Shown here in pieces: positions 29,395-38,286 of a DNA stretch of 64,000 bases. The translations under genes were made by a program, and so were the position numbers. Below the pieces are notes generated by a model. That model was given only the letters and a program-made list of their open reading frames with translations, was not told where the DNA came from and searched no databases. The DNA is from Nitrosomonas sp. sh817. GTDB lineage: Bacteria > Pseudomonadota > Gammaproteobacteria > Burkholderiales > Nitrosomonadaceae. The stretch spans positions 2,055,691 through 2,119,690 of the forward strand of contig NZ_CP133083.1 in NCBI RefSeq assembly GCF_030908545.1, given 5' to 3'. The first letter of the stretch is position 1. Every line of letters begins with the position of its first letter.

Positions 29395-30109
29395 CATTGC
29401 CATCATAAAGCTGAACGATCTTGACGTGGAAGTGATTCATAAAAACATCAAGAACGTGCATTTGAGCGTCTACCCGCCGGATGGCAAGGTCAAAGTATCG
29501 GCGCCGGTCAGCATGACGCCGGATACCGTCCGGGTATTTGTGATATCCAAGCTGGGATGGATCAAGAAACAGCAAACAAAGTTACGGACACAGGAACGCG
29601 AAGCGCCGCGGGAATATATCGACCGTGAATCCCATTATGTCTGGGGAAAGCGCTATCTGCTCAATGTCGATGAAAAAGACGCGCCACCGTCCGTTGCATT
29701 GAAACACAGCAGAATGATTCTGTCGGTACGCCCTGGCACAAGCCGGGAGAAAAAACAGGCTATTCTTGAAGCCTGGTATCGGGAGAATCTTAAGCAAACT
29801 GTTCCGGCATTGATTGAGAAGTGGCAATCGCACATGGGTGTATCGGTGCAAAGGTTTTACGTGCAGCAGATGAAAACCAAATGGGGCAGTTGCAACGTTC
29901 ATTCCGGCAACATCCGGCTGAATACCGAATTGGGGAAGAAACCGCTGGCTTGCCTGGAATATATTGTCGTGCACGAAATGGCCCACCTGCTGGAACCGAC
30001 GCATAACAGCCGCTTTATTGAATTGATGGATCAATTTATGCCGAAATGGCGGTTTTACCGGGAAGAATTGAATCGTTTACCGGTTAGGCATGAGGATTGG
30101 GGTTATTGA
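29384..30109 (+). CDS. YgjP-like (M48/SprT-type) metallopeptidase linked to type I RM
   Basis: The product is a putative zinc metallopeptidase of the DUF45/YgjP family with the motif VVHEMAHLLEPTHN (HExxH plus a downstream histidine). TKWGSCNVHSGNIRLNTEL, the usual signature before it, is also present. I prefer the GTG at 29384, which overlaps the hsdR stop and gives 241 residues starting VTTDIAIIKL. An ATG at 29339 in the hsdR frame overlap is an alternative. YgjP-like genes are recurrent neighbours of hsdR genes. Their role in restriction is not established. Confidence 0.87.
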   Translation: MTTDIAIIKLNDLDVEVIHKNIKNVHLSVYPPDGKVKVSAPVSMTPDTVRVFVISKLGWIKKQQTKLRTQEREAPREYIDRESHYVWGKRYLLNVDEKDAPPSVALKHSRMILSVRPGTSREKKQAILEAWYRENLKQTVPALIEKWQSHMGVSVQRFYVQQMKTKWGSCNVHSGNIRLNTELGKKPLACLEYIVVHEMAHLLEPTHNSRFIELMDQFMPKWRFYREELNRLPVRHEDWGY

Positions 30110-30292
30110 TTGGGCCAAGCAGTAAATTCTTGCTGGAATTCATGCCAGTAATAACTTACGGCGTATTGCGATGATCGCCGCACCAGCTCGGATCTTTTAT
30201 ATTGAATTATTAGATGCGGCTGTAATGAAAATATTGCAGATATTACGCATCAAAAAAACGGGCTACATTCTTTCATAACCTGTTGTTTCTAT

Positions 30293-30368
30293 TGGCGTCC
30301 CCAACGAGATTCGAACTCGTGTTACCGCCGTGAAAGGGCGATGTCCTAGGCCTCTAGACGATGGGGAC
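30293..30368 (-). tRNA. tRNA-Glu (TTC)
   Basis: A 76-base minus-strand cloverleaf with acceptor stem GTCCCCA/TGGGGAC, anticodon TTC (CCCTTTCACGG), T-loop GAGTTCGAATCTC and an encoded CCA. Its 3' end faces the restriction-modification operon. gltX, whose product charges it, is 174 bases away on the same strand. Confidence 0.96.
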
Positions 30369-30412
30369 AATGTGATATGTCGTTACAGCGTCGCTTAATC
30401 CACAGTAGAAAC

Positions 30413-30488
<76 letters not shown>

Positions 30489-30541
30489 TGATCAAAGGAA
30501 CGTGGATTATACTGATGCGATGATGGCTTGTAAAGCAAAGA

Positions 30542-31936
30542 TCAATCGGGGAATTTGCCGAGTTGATTGTTCATGCGGGCCAGCGTTTCATCGCGCCCGA
30601 GCAATGCCAGCACCGCGTCGATCGACGGCGTATGCACTTCGCCGGTGACCATCACTCGCAACGGCATCGCGATTTTCGGCAATTTCACGTCGTGCGCTTT
30701 GGCGGCGTTTTTAATTTCCTGATGAATCGCTTCGCGCGTCCATTCGATTTGCTTAAAGGTTTCCATCAATCCGGTCACGATCGGCTTGGCGTCCGCGGTC
30801 AAATGCTGCGTTTTCAGTTCCTCGGCGGGTTCCAGCGGGCGGTAAAAATACACCGCGGCATCGGCCAGTTCCTCGATAGTATTGACGCGCTCCTTGAGCA
30901 AATCGACGACTTGCGTCAGATCCGGGCCGCCGTTCAAAGGGCAGTTATCCTTGGCGAGAAAAGGCACCGCCAGCTCGGCCAAACGCGCGTTATCGGCGGT
31001 TTTGAGATATTGCTGGTTGATCCAGTGCAGTTTTTCCGGATTGAACTTAGCCGGGGAGCGGCTGATCGAGGACAGATCGAACCATTCGACCAGTTGCTCG
31101 CGGCTGAAAATTTCTTCATCGCCGTGCGACCACCCTAGCCTCGCCAGATAATTCAGCAGCGCTTCCGGCAGATAACCGTCGTCGCGGTATTGCATCACCG
31201 ACACCGCGCCGTGCCGTTTTGACAACCGCTCGCCGTTGGCGCCCAAAATCATCGGCACATGCGCGTATTCCGGCAGCGTAGCGCCCAAGGCCTTGAGAAT
31301 ATTGATCTGGCGCGGGGTATTGTTGACGTGATCGTCGCCGCGAATGACATGGGTGATGTTCATATCCAGATCGTCGATGACCACGCTGAAGTTGTAAGTC
31401 GGCACGCCGTCGCCGCGCAGCAGCACCAGATCGTCGAGTTCGTTGTTGGCAACGGTGATTTTTCCCTTGATCTGATCGTTGAACGCAACATACCCATCCA
31501 GCGGGTTTTTGAAACGGATCACCGGTTTTACCCCGGCGGGCGGTGTTTTTTTGCTATCGCGCCAGCGGCCGTCGTAGCGCGGCTTTAAACCGGCGGCCAA
31601 CTGCTGCTCGCGCATTTGCTCCAACTCTTCTTTGCTGGCGTAGCAATAGTAAGCCTGGTTATTTTTTAATAATTGCTCGGTAACCTCGTGGTAACGCGCC
31701 AACCGCTGCATCTGGTAAAACGGCCCTTCGTCGTAATCCAGCCCCAGCCACTCCATACCATCCAGAATCGCTTGTATCGACTGCTGCGTCGAGCGCTCCA
31801 GATCGGTGTCTTCGATGCGCAGAATGAATTCTCCGCCATGTTTGCGGGCATAAGCCCAGGAAAAAAGCGCGGTGCGCGCGCCGCCAATGTGGAGATAACC
31901 GGTGGGGCTTGGAGCGAAACGTGTGCGTACCTTCAT
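30542..31936 (-). CDS. gltX: Glutamyl-tRNA synthetase GltX
   Basis: GltX attaches glutamate to tRNA-Glu. The 464-residue class I synthetase starts MKVRTRFAPSPTGYLHIGGART, which contains the HIGH-type motif. It has the KMSKS-type motif in ERLSKRHGAVSV and the expected C-terminal helical anticodon-binding region. Length is normal for the discriminating or non-discriminating bacterial enzyme, and the two cannot be told apart here. tRNA-Ala and tRNA-Glu follow on the same strand. Confidence 0.97.
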   Translation of the reverse strand: MKVRTRFAPSPTGYLHIGGARTALFSWAYARKHGGEFILRIEDTDLERSTQQSIQAILDGMEWLGLDYDEGPFYQMQRLARYHEVTEQLLKNNQAYYCYASKEELEQMREQQLAAGLKPRYDGRWRDSKKTPPAGVKPVIRFKNPLDGYVAFNDQIKGKITVANNELDDLVLLRGDGVPTYNFSVVIDDLDMNITHVIRGDDHVNNTPRQINILKALGATLPEYAHVPMILGANGERLSKRHGAVSVMQYRDDGYLPEALLNYLARLGWSHGDEEIFSREQLVEWFDLSSISRSPAKFNPEKLHWINQQYLKTADNARLAELAVPFLAKDNCPLNGGPDLTQVVDLLKERVNTIEELADAAVYFYRPLEPAEELKTQHLTADAKPIVTGLMETFKQIEWTREAIHQEIKNAAKAHDVKLPKIAMPLRVMVTGEVHTPSIDAVLALLGRDETLARMNNQLGKFPD

Positions 31937-32130
31937 GATTGTTGAATCGATTATTTAATAGCGAATAAATACGGGAAGCATAGTTTACGCGATTCTATAA
32001 AAGCCGTGTTCGCTTTGCCCGACTTTGATCCGCTGGCAAACGATAGTCGAAGCGGATTGCTAAACATGATTATAATGCGAGCAATTTAACCCAATGTTCA
32101 AATATGAACATCCGATGAAGCAGTCAACCC

Positions 32131-33705
32131 ATGACCGGTTTAATCCATGACTTGATTTTTTCAGCCGCTGAACGCTCACCGGATGCGGCCGCGTTGTCCT
32201 ATCAAAATCAATGGATGCGCTATGAAACATTGGCTGGAGAAATCGCAGCCAAAGCCGGCGGATTTCAGGCGCTCGGTTTGGCGCGCGGCGAACGAGCCGC
32301 CGTTTATCTGGAAAAGCGTTTCGAGGCGGTCATTGCTTTATTCGCGGCGTCCGCCGCTGGGGGTGTTTTTGTGCCGGTCAATCCGGTATTGAAGCCGGAG
32401 CAAGTCCGTCATATCCTGACCGATTGCAATGTGCGGATTCTGGTGACATCGCTGGAACGGCTCAAGCTGCTGCAGCAGGAATTGCCGTCATGCCGCGACT
32501 TGCATACCGTCGTAGTTACCGGCAGCAAAGGCGAATCTCCGGTCATTCCGGGGATTGCTGTCGTCAACTGGCATGAAATCGACGGCGTTAAGCTATCTCC
32601 GGCAACCATCGACAGCGACATGGCGGCGATCATTTATACTTCCGGCAGTACCGGCAAGCCTAAAGGCGTGGTGCTATCGCATCGCAATCTCATGGCCGGC
32701 GCCGAGAGCGTCACGCGGTATCTGCAAAACCGGGCGGACGACCGGATTTTGACCGTACTGCCACTCAGTTTCGATTATGGATTAAGTCAATTGACGACTG
32801 CATTCTATGCCGGCGCAACCAACATTCTGATGAATTATCTATTGCCGCGCGACATCATCCGCGCCGTTGACGAGCAGCAGGTTACCGGTATCGCAGCGGT
32901 CCCGCCGCTATGGATGCAACTGGCGCAACTGGATTGGGGCAAAGCATCGTCGTTGCGCTACATCACCAGCTCCGGCGGCACCCTGCCGCGCCCGGCATTG
33001 GATCGCTTGCGCACCGCTCTGCCGGATACGCACATCTTTTTGATGTATGGGTTCACCGAAGCTTTCCGCTCCACCTACCTGCAACCGCAAGAACTTGACC
33101 GGCGCCCCGATTCGATCGGCAAAGCAATCCCGAATGCCGAGGTATTGGTGCTGCGCGAAGACGGAACGCCGTGCGCGCCCGGCGAACCCGGAGAACTCGT
33201 TCATCGCGGCGCGCTGGTCGCGATGGGTTACTGGAACGATGCGGAAAAAACCGCCGCATGTTTTAAGCCGCTAAAACCACAGCACAGCGGCTTGACGATC
33301 CCGGAAATTGCCGCTTGGTCCGGCGATACCGTGCGCATGGATGCGGATGGTTATCTGTATTTCATTGAACGCCGCGATGAAATGATCAAGACATCCGGTT
33401 ATCGCGTCAGCCCGACGGAAATCGAAGAAGTGATTTATGCCACCGGATACGTCGCGGAAGCGGTTGCCTGCGGCGTCCCACACCCCGCCATGGGCCAGGC
33501 AATTGCCGCGATTGTTACCCTCAAGGACGATTCCCGGATCGATGCGGATGTGCTGTTGAATGCCTGCAAACAACATTTACCGGCTTATATGCTGCCCAGT
33601 CATATCGAGATCCGCGAACACTGCCTGCCCAGAAACCCAAACGGCAAAGTCGACCGCAAGTTTTTATCCCGGCAATTGCAACAGCTATTTGACGGCTCCC
33701 AATGA
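32131..33705 (+). CDS. Acyl-CoA ligase (AMP-forming), exosortase A system-associated
   Basis: The 524-residue adenylate-forming enzyme has the phosphate loop YTSGSTGKPKGVVLSH near residue 172, the YGFTEA core motif and the catalytic lysine in NPNGKVDRKFL near the C-terminus. The opening MTGLIHDLIFSAAERSPDAAALSY and the coupling to a PLP decarboxylase match the exosortase A-associated ligase family. That family lies in exopolysaccharide/PEP-CTERM loci. The substrate acid is unknown. The stop overlaps the decarboxylase ATG by four bases. Confidence 0.88.
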   Translation: MTGLIHDLIFSAAERSPDAAALSYQNQWMRYETLAGEIAAKAGGFQALGLARGERAAVYLEKRFEAVIALFAASAAGGVFVPVNPVLKPEQVRHILTDCNVRILVTSLERLKLLQQELPSCRDLHTVVVTGSKGESPVIPGIAVVNWHEIDGVKLSPATIDSDMAAIIYTSGSTGKPKGVVLSHRNLMAGAESVTRYLQNRADDRILTVLPLSFDYGLSQLTTAFYAGATNILMNYLLPRDIIRAVDEQQVTGIAAVPPLWMQLAQLDWGKASSLRYITSSGGTLPRPALDRLRTALPDTHIFLMYGFTEAFRSTYLQPQELDRRPDSIGKAIPNAEVLVLREDGTPCAPGEPGELVHRGALVAMGYWNDAEKTAACFKPLKPQHSGLTIPEIAAWSGDTVRMDADGYLYFIERRDEMIKTSGYRVSPTEIEEVIYATGYVAEAVACGVPHPAMGQAIAAIVTLKDDSRIDADVLLNACKQHLPAYMLPSHIEIREHCLPRNPNGKVDRKFLSRQLQQLFDGSQ

Positions 33706-34940
33706 TAAACCGCCAGCTTCCGCAACATGCGCCACTGACGCAATTCGCCGTGCACGATGACTGCCTGCAAATCGGCGGCATGCTGTTGACCCGCCTGGCG
33801 CAGCGCGTCGGCTCCACACCGTTTTATGCCTACGACCGGCAAAAAATCACCGAGCGGGTGGCTTTGCTGCGCCAGCATCTGCCGCCGGAAATCCTGCTGC
33901 ATTATGCCGTCAAAGCAAACCCGATGCCGGCTGTGGTGCAGCTTTTGGCGGGATTGACCGATGGCCTGGATGTCGCATCGGCTGGAGAAATGAAAATTGC
34001 ACTCGACACGGGGATCGATCCCGGCAAAATCAGTTTTGCCGGGCCTGGAAAGAAAGCGTACGAGCTTCAAAGCGCGATCGCCGCCGGTGCTGTGCTCAAC
34101 GTCGAATCCCAACAAGAATTGAAAACCATCGCGCAACAAGGAGCGGCGATGGATATCACACCGGCAGTGGCAATCCGCGTCAACCCGGATTTCGAGCTCA
34201 AGGCCGCGGGCATGAAAATGGGCGGCGGCGCCAAGCCTTTTGGAATCGATGCGGAGCAAATCCCCGGCGTACTCAGGGAAATTAGTTCACTAAACTTGGA
34301 TTTCGTTGGATTTCATATCTTCAGCGGTTCACAGAACTTAAACGCCGCCGCCATTCAACAAGCGCAAGAACAGTCCATTCAGCTAGCAATTGAATTGGCC
34401 CGGCACGCGCCCTCGCCTGTGCGGTTGCTGAATATCGGCGGCGGCTTCGGTGTGCCCTATTTTCCGGGAGAACAGCCGCTGGATATCGCGGCTGTCGGCG
34501 ATCATCTGCGCATTCTGATGCAACAGGTCCGGCGGCAATTGCCGGAGGCTGCGGTGGCACTGGAGCTGGGACGCTATCTGGTTGCCGAAGCGGGAATCTA
34601 TGTGTGCCGCGTGCTGGAAAGAAAGCTATCGCGCGGGCAAGTCTTCCTCATAACGGATGGCGGGATGCACCACCATTTGGCTGCCTCCGGCAACTTCGGC
34701 CAGGTCATCCGCAAAAACTATCCGGTATTGATCGGAAATAAAGTACACGGCCATGAGCGCGAAATCGTTTCGGTAACCGGCCCGCTTTGCACGCCATTGG
34801 ATGTCCTGGCTGAACAATTATCCATGGCGAAGGCTTCGGCGGGTGATCTGGTGGTCGTGTTGCAATCCGGCGCCTACGGATTGAGCGCCAGCCCCGTTGC
34901 CTTTCTGGGGCACCCCGAACCGGCCGAAGTCTTGGTTTGA
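33702..34940 (+). CDS. PLP-dependent decarboxylase, exosortase A system-associated
   Basis: The 412-residue protein has the alanine racemase/DapDC fold. The PLP lysine is in LHYAVKANPMPAVV, the glycine loop is GGGFGVPYFPGE, and the partner-site motif reads GPLCTPLDVLAEQL in place of the CETGD form of LysA. HHHLAASGNFGQ and this GPLCTP motif mark the exosortase-linked decarboxylase family. The substrate is unknown, and the ligase-decarboxylase pair may make a modified amine or carrier-bound group. It is the second DapDC-fold gene in the window besides lysA. Confidence 0.88.
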   Translation: MINRQLPQHAPLTQFAVHDDCLQIGGMLLTRLAQRVGSTPFYAYDRQKITERVALLRQHLPPEILLHYAVKANPMPAVVQLLAGLTDGLDVASAGEMKIALDTGIDPGKISFAGPGKKAYELQSAIAAGAVLNVESQQELKTIAQQGAAMDITPAVAIRVNPDFELKAAGMKMGGGAKPFGIDAEQIPGVLREISSLNLDFVGFHIFSGSQNLNAAAIQQAQEQSIQLAIELARHAPSPVRLLNIGGGFGVPYFPGEQPLDIAAVGDHLRILMQQVRRQLPEAAVALELGRYLVAEAGIYVCRVLERKLSRGQVFLITDGGMHHHLAASGNFGQVIRKNYPVLIGNKVHGHEREIVSVTGPLCTPLDVLAEQLSMAKASAGDLVVVLQSGAYGLSASPVAFLGHPEPAEVLV

Positions 34941-35277
34941 TTCCCCGCGTTGCATCAATCACTGCGTCAATGTTGTTTATTGTGCACAAGTCTTTAAGTA
35001 TGCTGCAATTTTTAAGCTAAATAATAAAGATCAGTTGAATATTCGCTTTAAATATACTTAAATGATTGATAGATCCAATAAATATTACTTATTGAATGAA
35101 AAAGCTTTGTTTCGCATAACCGAAAAAAAGGAAATACACTGGAGATTCTGTGCTTTTTCACTGATGGGATGACGTAGCGGCGGTTTACCATTTTCACGCT
35201 TGCTTTCAAGCCAAAGTTTCCGGTTTCCAGCGTGAGTGAAAAAAGAGTATGACTTACTTGTTTAATTAGGTGATTCT
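34941..35277. other. 337-base intergenic stretch before the acyltransferase gene
   Basis: A/T-rich DNA with no coding frame that I can support. It probably carries the promoter of the acyltransferase gene, but no clear -35/-10 or sigma-54 pair was found. A weak AGGTGA ribosome-binding site precedes the ATG at 35278. Confidence 0.4.
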
Positions 35278-36048
35278 ATGAACGACTTGTATCAAAATTT
35301 TCAGAAGTTTTTTGAGATTGTTATCGCAGATACAGCCGAATTGCTTGAACATGTCTACAGAATCCGTTATCAGGTATTGTGCATAGAGCAACGTTTACCC
35401 GGATTTGATCCCGCGCATTGTCCGGATGAAAAGGAAAGAGACAACTACGACAGTCATTCCTGCCATGTGCTTTTGCGCCACCGGCCTAGCGGGGATTTTA
35501 TCGGTACGGCGCGGTTAATTCTACCTGCTTTGTCAAAACCTGAAAAACCTCTACCCGTCGAGTTGTACAGTCAAACCGATCCCATGCTTTGCGATATCAA
35601 GGCATTACCACGCCAGCAAACTGCTGAAATTTCCCGTTTCCTGATCAAGAGTCAATTCGACCGGCGCAGAGACGAGCGGCGCAGGGAAGACCGCCGCAAA
35701 GAAACAACCGATGCCGCCAGCGAAAAAAGAAGCACGCAAGACCGCCGGTCATCGGATCGCCGCTCTGGATTGACTATCGGATTGGTGCTGATGTCCGGCG
35801 TGATGCGCATGTCGGTCAAATATAATATCAGGCATTGGTTAATAGTCACTGAGCCTGCAGTGAATAAGCTAATGGGTTTTTACGGTTTGGATTTTAATCC
35901 AATCGGACCGCCAATTGATTATCATGGCATACGTCGGCCTTATTATGCAAAAGTAGAAGATATCCTCGAGAAAATGTACAACGAGCATCGCGATGCCTGG
36001 GAAGTCGTAACCGATCGCGGCGCTTACAGTTTGATACGTATTAACTAA
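35278..36048 (+). CDS. PEP-CTERM/exosortase system-associated acyltransferase (GNAT/FeeM-like)
   Basis: The 256-residue protein resembles N-acyl amino acid/homoserine-lactone synthase-type acyltransferases found in PEP-CTERM loci. The N-terminus has EIVIADTAELLEHVYRIRYQVLCIE, and later come HVLLRHRPSGDFIGTARLIL and AEISRFLIKSQF. An Arg/Asp/Glu-rich stretch (residues about 124-163) interrupts the domain before GLTIGLVLMSGVMRMSVKYNI. The C-terminal MGFYGLDFNPIGPPIDYHG fits the family. It is separate from the ligase/decarboxylase pair by 337 bases. The acyl donor and acceptor are unknown. Confidence 0.85.
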   Translation: MNDLYQNFQKFFEIVIADTAELLEHVYRIRYQVLCIEQRLPGFDPAHCPDEKERDNYDSHSCHVLLRHRPSGDFIGTARLILPALSKPEKPLPVELYSQTDPMLCDIKALPRQQTAEISRFLIKSQFDRRRDERRREDRRKETTDAASEKRSTQDRRSSDRRSGLTIGLVLMSGVMRMSVKYNIRHWLIVTEPAVNKLMGFYGLDFNPIGPPIDYHGIRRPYYAKVEDILEKMYNEHRDAWEVVTDRGAYSLIRIN

Positions 36049-36082
36049 TTAATGGAATAACTCTGAACCGGGAATCTGTTCC

Positions 36083-36568
36083 TTGAATTTATTTCATTCA
36101 TCGATACGAAGCCAACTATCCAGTTATTTTCGGTTAAAGGCTAAAGCAAGCCTATGCTTGGCTTTGACTTTATACCTTTGGTGCATGGATACCGGGGTCC
36201 GAGCGGAAAACCCATACGAAATTGTCGCCAATCCCAGCGTAAACGAAAAAATTCTCACGGTTAATTCACTGCGCTCAATTTTCAGCATGCGCTTAAAGAC
36301 CTGGTCTGACGGAACTAAAATCCGGGTTTTTGTGTTATCCGATGATGACGAATTACACCAAATCTTCTCCAAGGAAAAATTAAACGTTTTTCCTTATCAA
36401 TTGAGATCCACCTGGGATCGATTGGTTTTCTCAGGCACTGGCCAAGCTCCGACAAAAGTCAGCTCAAACGAGGAAATGCTTGCCAAAATTGCCAGTACCC
36501 CCGGAGCAATCGGTTATTTATGGAAAGCAAATATCAATGAAAATGTTAATGTGCTCGAAATTAAGTAA
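36083..36568 (+). CDS. Short periplasmic phosphate-binding-like (PstS-like) protein
   Basis: A 161-residue secreted protein. A hydrophobic stretch (LCLALTLYLWCMDTGVRA) reads as signal peptide, followed by YEIVANPSVNEKILTVNSLRSIFSMRLKTWSDGTKIRVFVL and APTKVSSNEEMLAKIASTPGAIGYL. These match the single-lobe PBP-like fragments related to phosphate-binding PstS. It is about half the size of a full binding protein, so transport is doubtful. The start is a TTG at 36083 and no ATG is available before the signal peptide. The barrel gene overlaps its 3' end in another frame. Confidence 0.75.
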   Translation: MNLFHSSIRSQLSSYFRLKAKASLCLALTLYLWCMDTGVRAENPYEIVANPSVNEKILTVNSLRSIFSMRLKTWSDGTKIRVFVLSDDDELHQIFSKEKLNVFPYQLRSTWDRLVFSGTGQAPTKVSSNEEMLAKIASTPGAIGYLWKANINENVNVLEIK

Positions 36569-37952
36569 CCGTCTGATCGGTTCAGGATTACGGCTAATCA
36601 TGCGATTGGCCATGCTATCGCTGCTTTCCGTTTTTTCCGCACAGGCACAGGAAAGTACGAGTACGAATTCAAAATCGCTGCCGGAAGCCAGTAATCCACC
36701 TGCCAGAAAATTCCTCGCGACGGAATTACCCGCGGCAGCCGCTCAACCGGAAACACCGGAGAAAAAACCTGGATTTATCAGGTCGGCCATTGACCGTTAT
36801 CGTAACAATGATCTCCCCGGCGATTTGCAGATTCACGGCTTTGTCAGCCAAGCGTATATTTCGACTTCGGATAACAATGTTTTTGGCAATAGCGATAACG
36901 GCGGCAGCTTCGGTCTCACTGAAGCGGGATTGAACGCATCCGTCCGGCCCTTGCCGCGATTGCAGTTATCGGCGCAAGTGCTGTCCCGGCGCGCTGGCGA
37001 AGGCAATAGCGGCATGCCGCGGCTCGATTACGCGGTATTGGATTATCGCTTATATTCCCAGGAAACCAATCAGCTCGGCATCCGCGTTGGCCGGATTAAA
37101 AATCCTTTCGGTTTTTACAATGAAACCCGGGATGTCGCATTTACGCGCCCCAGTATTCTGTTGCCGCAATCGATTTACTTTGACCGCACCCGCAATTTGG
37201 GACTTTCCAGTGATTCCGTACAGGTCTACAGCGATCTGGCGGTATCTAACTGGGGCACGCTTTCGACTCAATTCGGCGTCTCACTACCGATTGTCAACGA
37301 CAAAGATACCGAAAGTTCGTTACTTGGCGGGGTGCGGCCAGGCAATCTGGAACGCGAAGTGGGGTACATTGGCCGGGGGATTTTTGAAACGAACGATAAG
37401 CGGCTGCGCCTGGGTGTCAGCGGCATCTGGTTGAACACGAGCTACGATCCTAATAACCTGTTGCGTGACCCGCTGGGACCGGGAGCGCTGCAATTTACGC
37501 CCATCATTTTCTCGGCTCAATATAACGCCGAGCGTTGGACATTGACATCCGAATATGCCATCCGGCCATTTAAATACGGCAATAATTTCAGGAATCCGGG
37601 ACTAAACGGTTTGGATTTCGTGGGTGAAAGCTATTATTTCCAAGGTGAGTATCGTTTTACCCCGAAAATTGAAGGAATTTTGCGGTATGATGCACTCTTT
37701 ATTGATAGATCGGATCGTAACGGCAGTCAGTGGGCTGCGCAAAACCCGTTGCGCCAAGGCTTGGAACACAGCCGTTTTGCCAGGGATATCACCGTCGGCA
37801 TCCGTTGGAATGTCACACCGGAATTCATGCTGCGGGCTGAATTTCATCATGTGAACGGAACCGGGTGGCTGTCGCGGCTGGATAATCCGGTGGCAAAAGA
37901 CACCGAGGAAAATTGGAATCTCTACGCGATTCAAGCATCCTATCGCTTTTAG
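36537..37952 (+). CDS. Outer-membrane beta-barrel (porin-like) protein
   Basis: The 471-residue reading has a signal peptide (MLSLLSVFSAQAQ), a variable Pro/Ala-rich linker and then DLQIHGFVSQAYISTSDNN, which opens a barrel of alternating strands. Examples are LGIRVGRIKNPFGFYNETRDVAFTRPS and WTLTSEYAIRPF. The last residues QASYRF end in phenylalanine, as outer-membrane proteins need. The ATG at 36537 follows GGAAAG and overlaps the previous gene by 32 bases. Other in-frame ATGs lie at 36543, 36549 and 36600. Substrate is unknown. The TAG stop lies in the target duplication of a small inserted element. Confidence 0.82.
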   Translation: MKMLMCSKLSNRLIGSGLRLIMRLAMLSLLSVFSAQAQESTSTNSKSLPEASNPPARKFLATELPAAAAQPETPEKKPGFIRSAIDRYRNNDLPGDLQIHGFVSQAYISTSDNNVFGNSDNGGSFGLTEAGLNASVRPLPRLQLSAQVLSRRAGEGNSGMPRLDYAVLDYRLYSQETNQLGIRVGRIKNPFGFYNETRDVAFTRPSILLPQSIYFDRTRNLGLSSDSVQVYSDLAVSNWGTLSTQFGVSLPIVNDKDTESSLLGGVRPGNLEREVGYIGRGIFETNDKRLRLGVSGIWLNTSYDPNNLLRDPLGPGALQFTPIIFSAQYNAERWTLTSEYAIRPFKYGNNFRNPGLNGLDFVGESYYFQGEYRFTPKIEGILRYDALFIDRSDRNGSQWAAQNPLRQGLEHSRFARDITVGIRWNVTPEFMLRAEFHHVNGTGWLSRLDNPVAKDTEENWNLYAIQASYRF

Positions 37953-38095
37953 GGAAGCGCTGATTAATTCAACGAACGTGATGAAGAGCGAGGCGCACAG
38001 AACGCAACAACCGAGACATATCAATCTGATAGGCGAGGGAGTGAGTACCGCGCAACGAAGCAATTCGCTCGTGCAGTCAATTAATCAGCGCTGCC
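37953..38095. mobile_element. 143-bp MITE-like element with TTAG target duplication
   Basis: The ends read GGAAGCGCTGATTAATT on the left and the inverse of GGCAGCGCTGATTAATT on the right, a 17-base inverted repeat with one mismatch. TTAG flanks the element on both sides (37949-37952 and 38096-38099). A central TATCA-ATC-TGATA palindrome at 38019-38031 sits at the midpoint. It encodes no transposase. It was inserted exactly at the porin stop codon, whose TAG forms part of the duplication. I infer a non-autonomous element mobilised in trans. Confidence 0.75.
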
Positions 38096-38286
38096 TTAGG
38101 TAACACAATATCATCTTAGAGCACCATAAGAAGCACAGCGGGTAACAGTCAAAATGAGACATAGCTTAGCGTTGACCTCCGGGGATTTTCCAAAATGACT
38201 GTTCACTGGCAAAAACGATTATCCCGAGTTTTCCGGATTGAGCAGAAGTTCTGTTGCACAACAGTTCCGGGGTTAAATTGAAAAAT

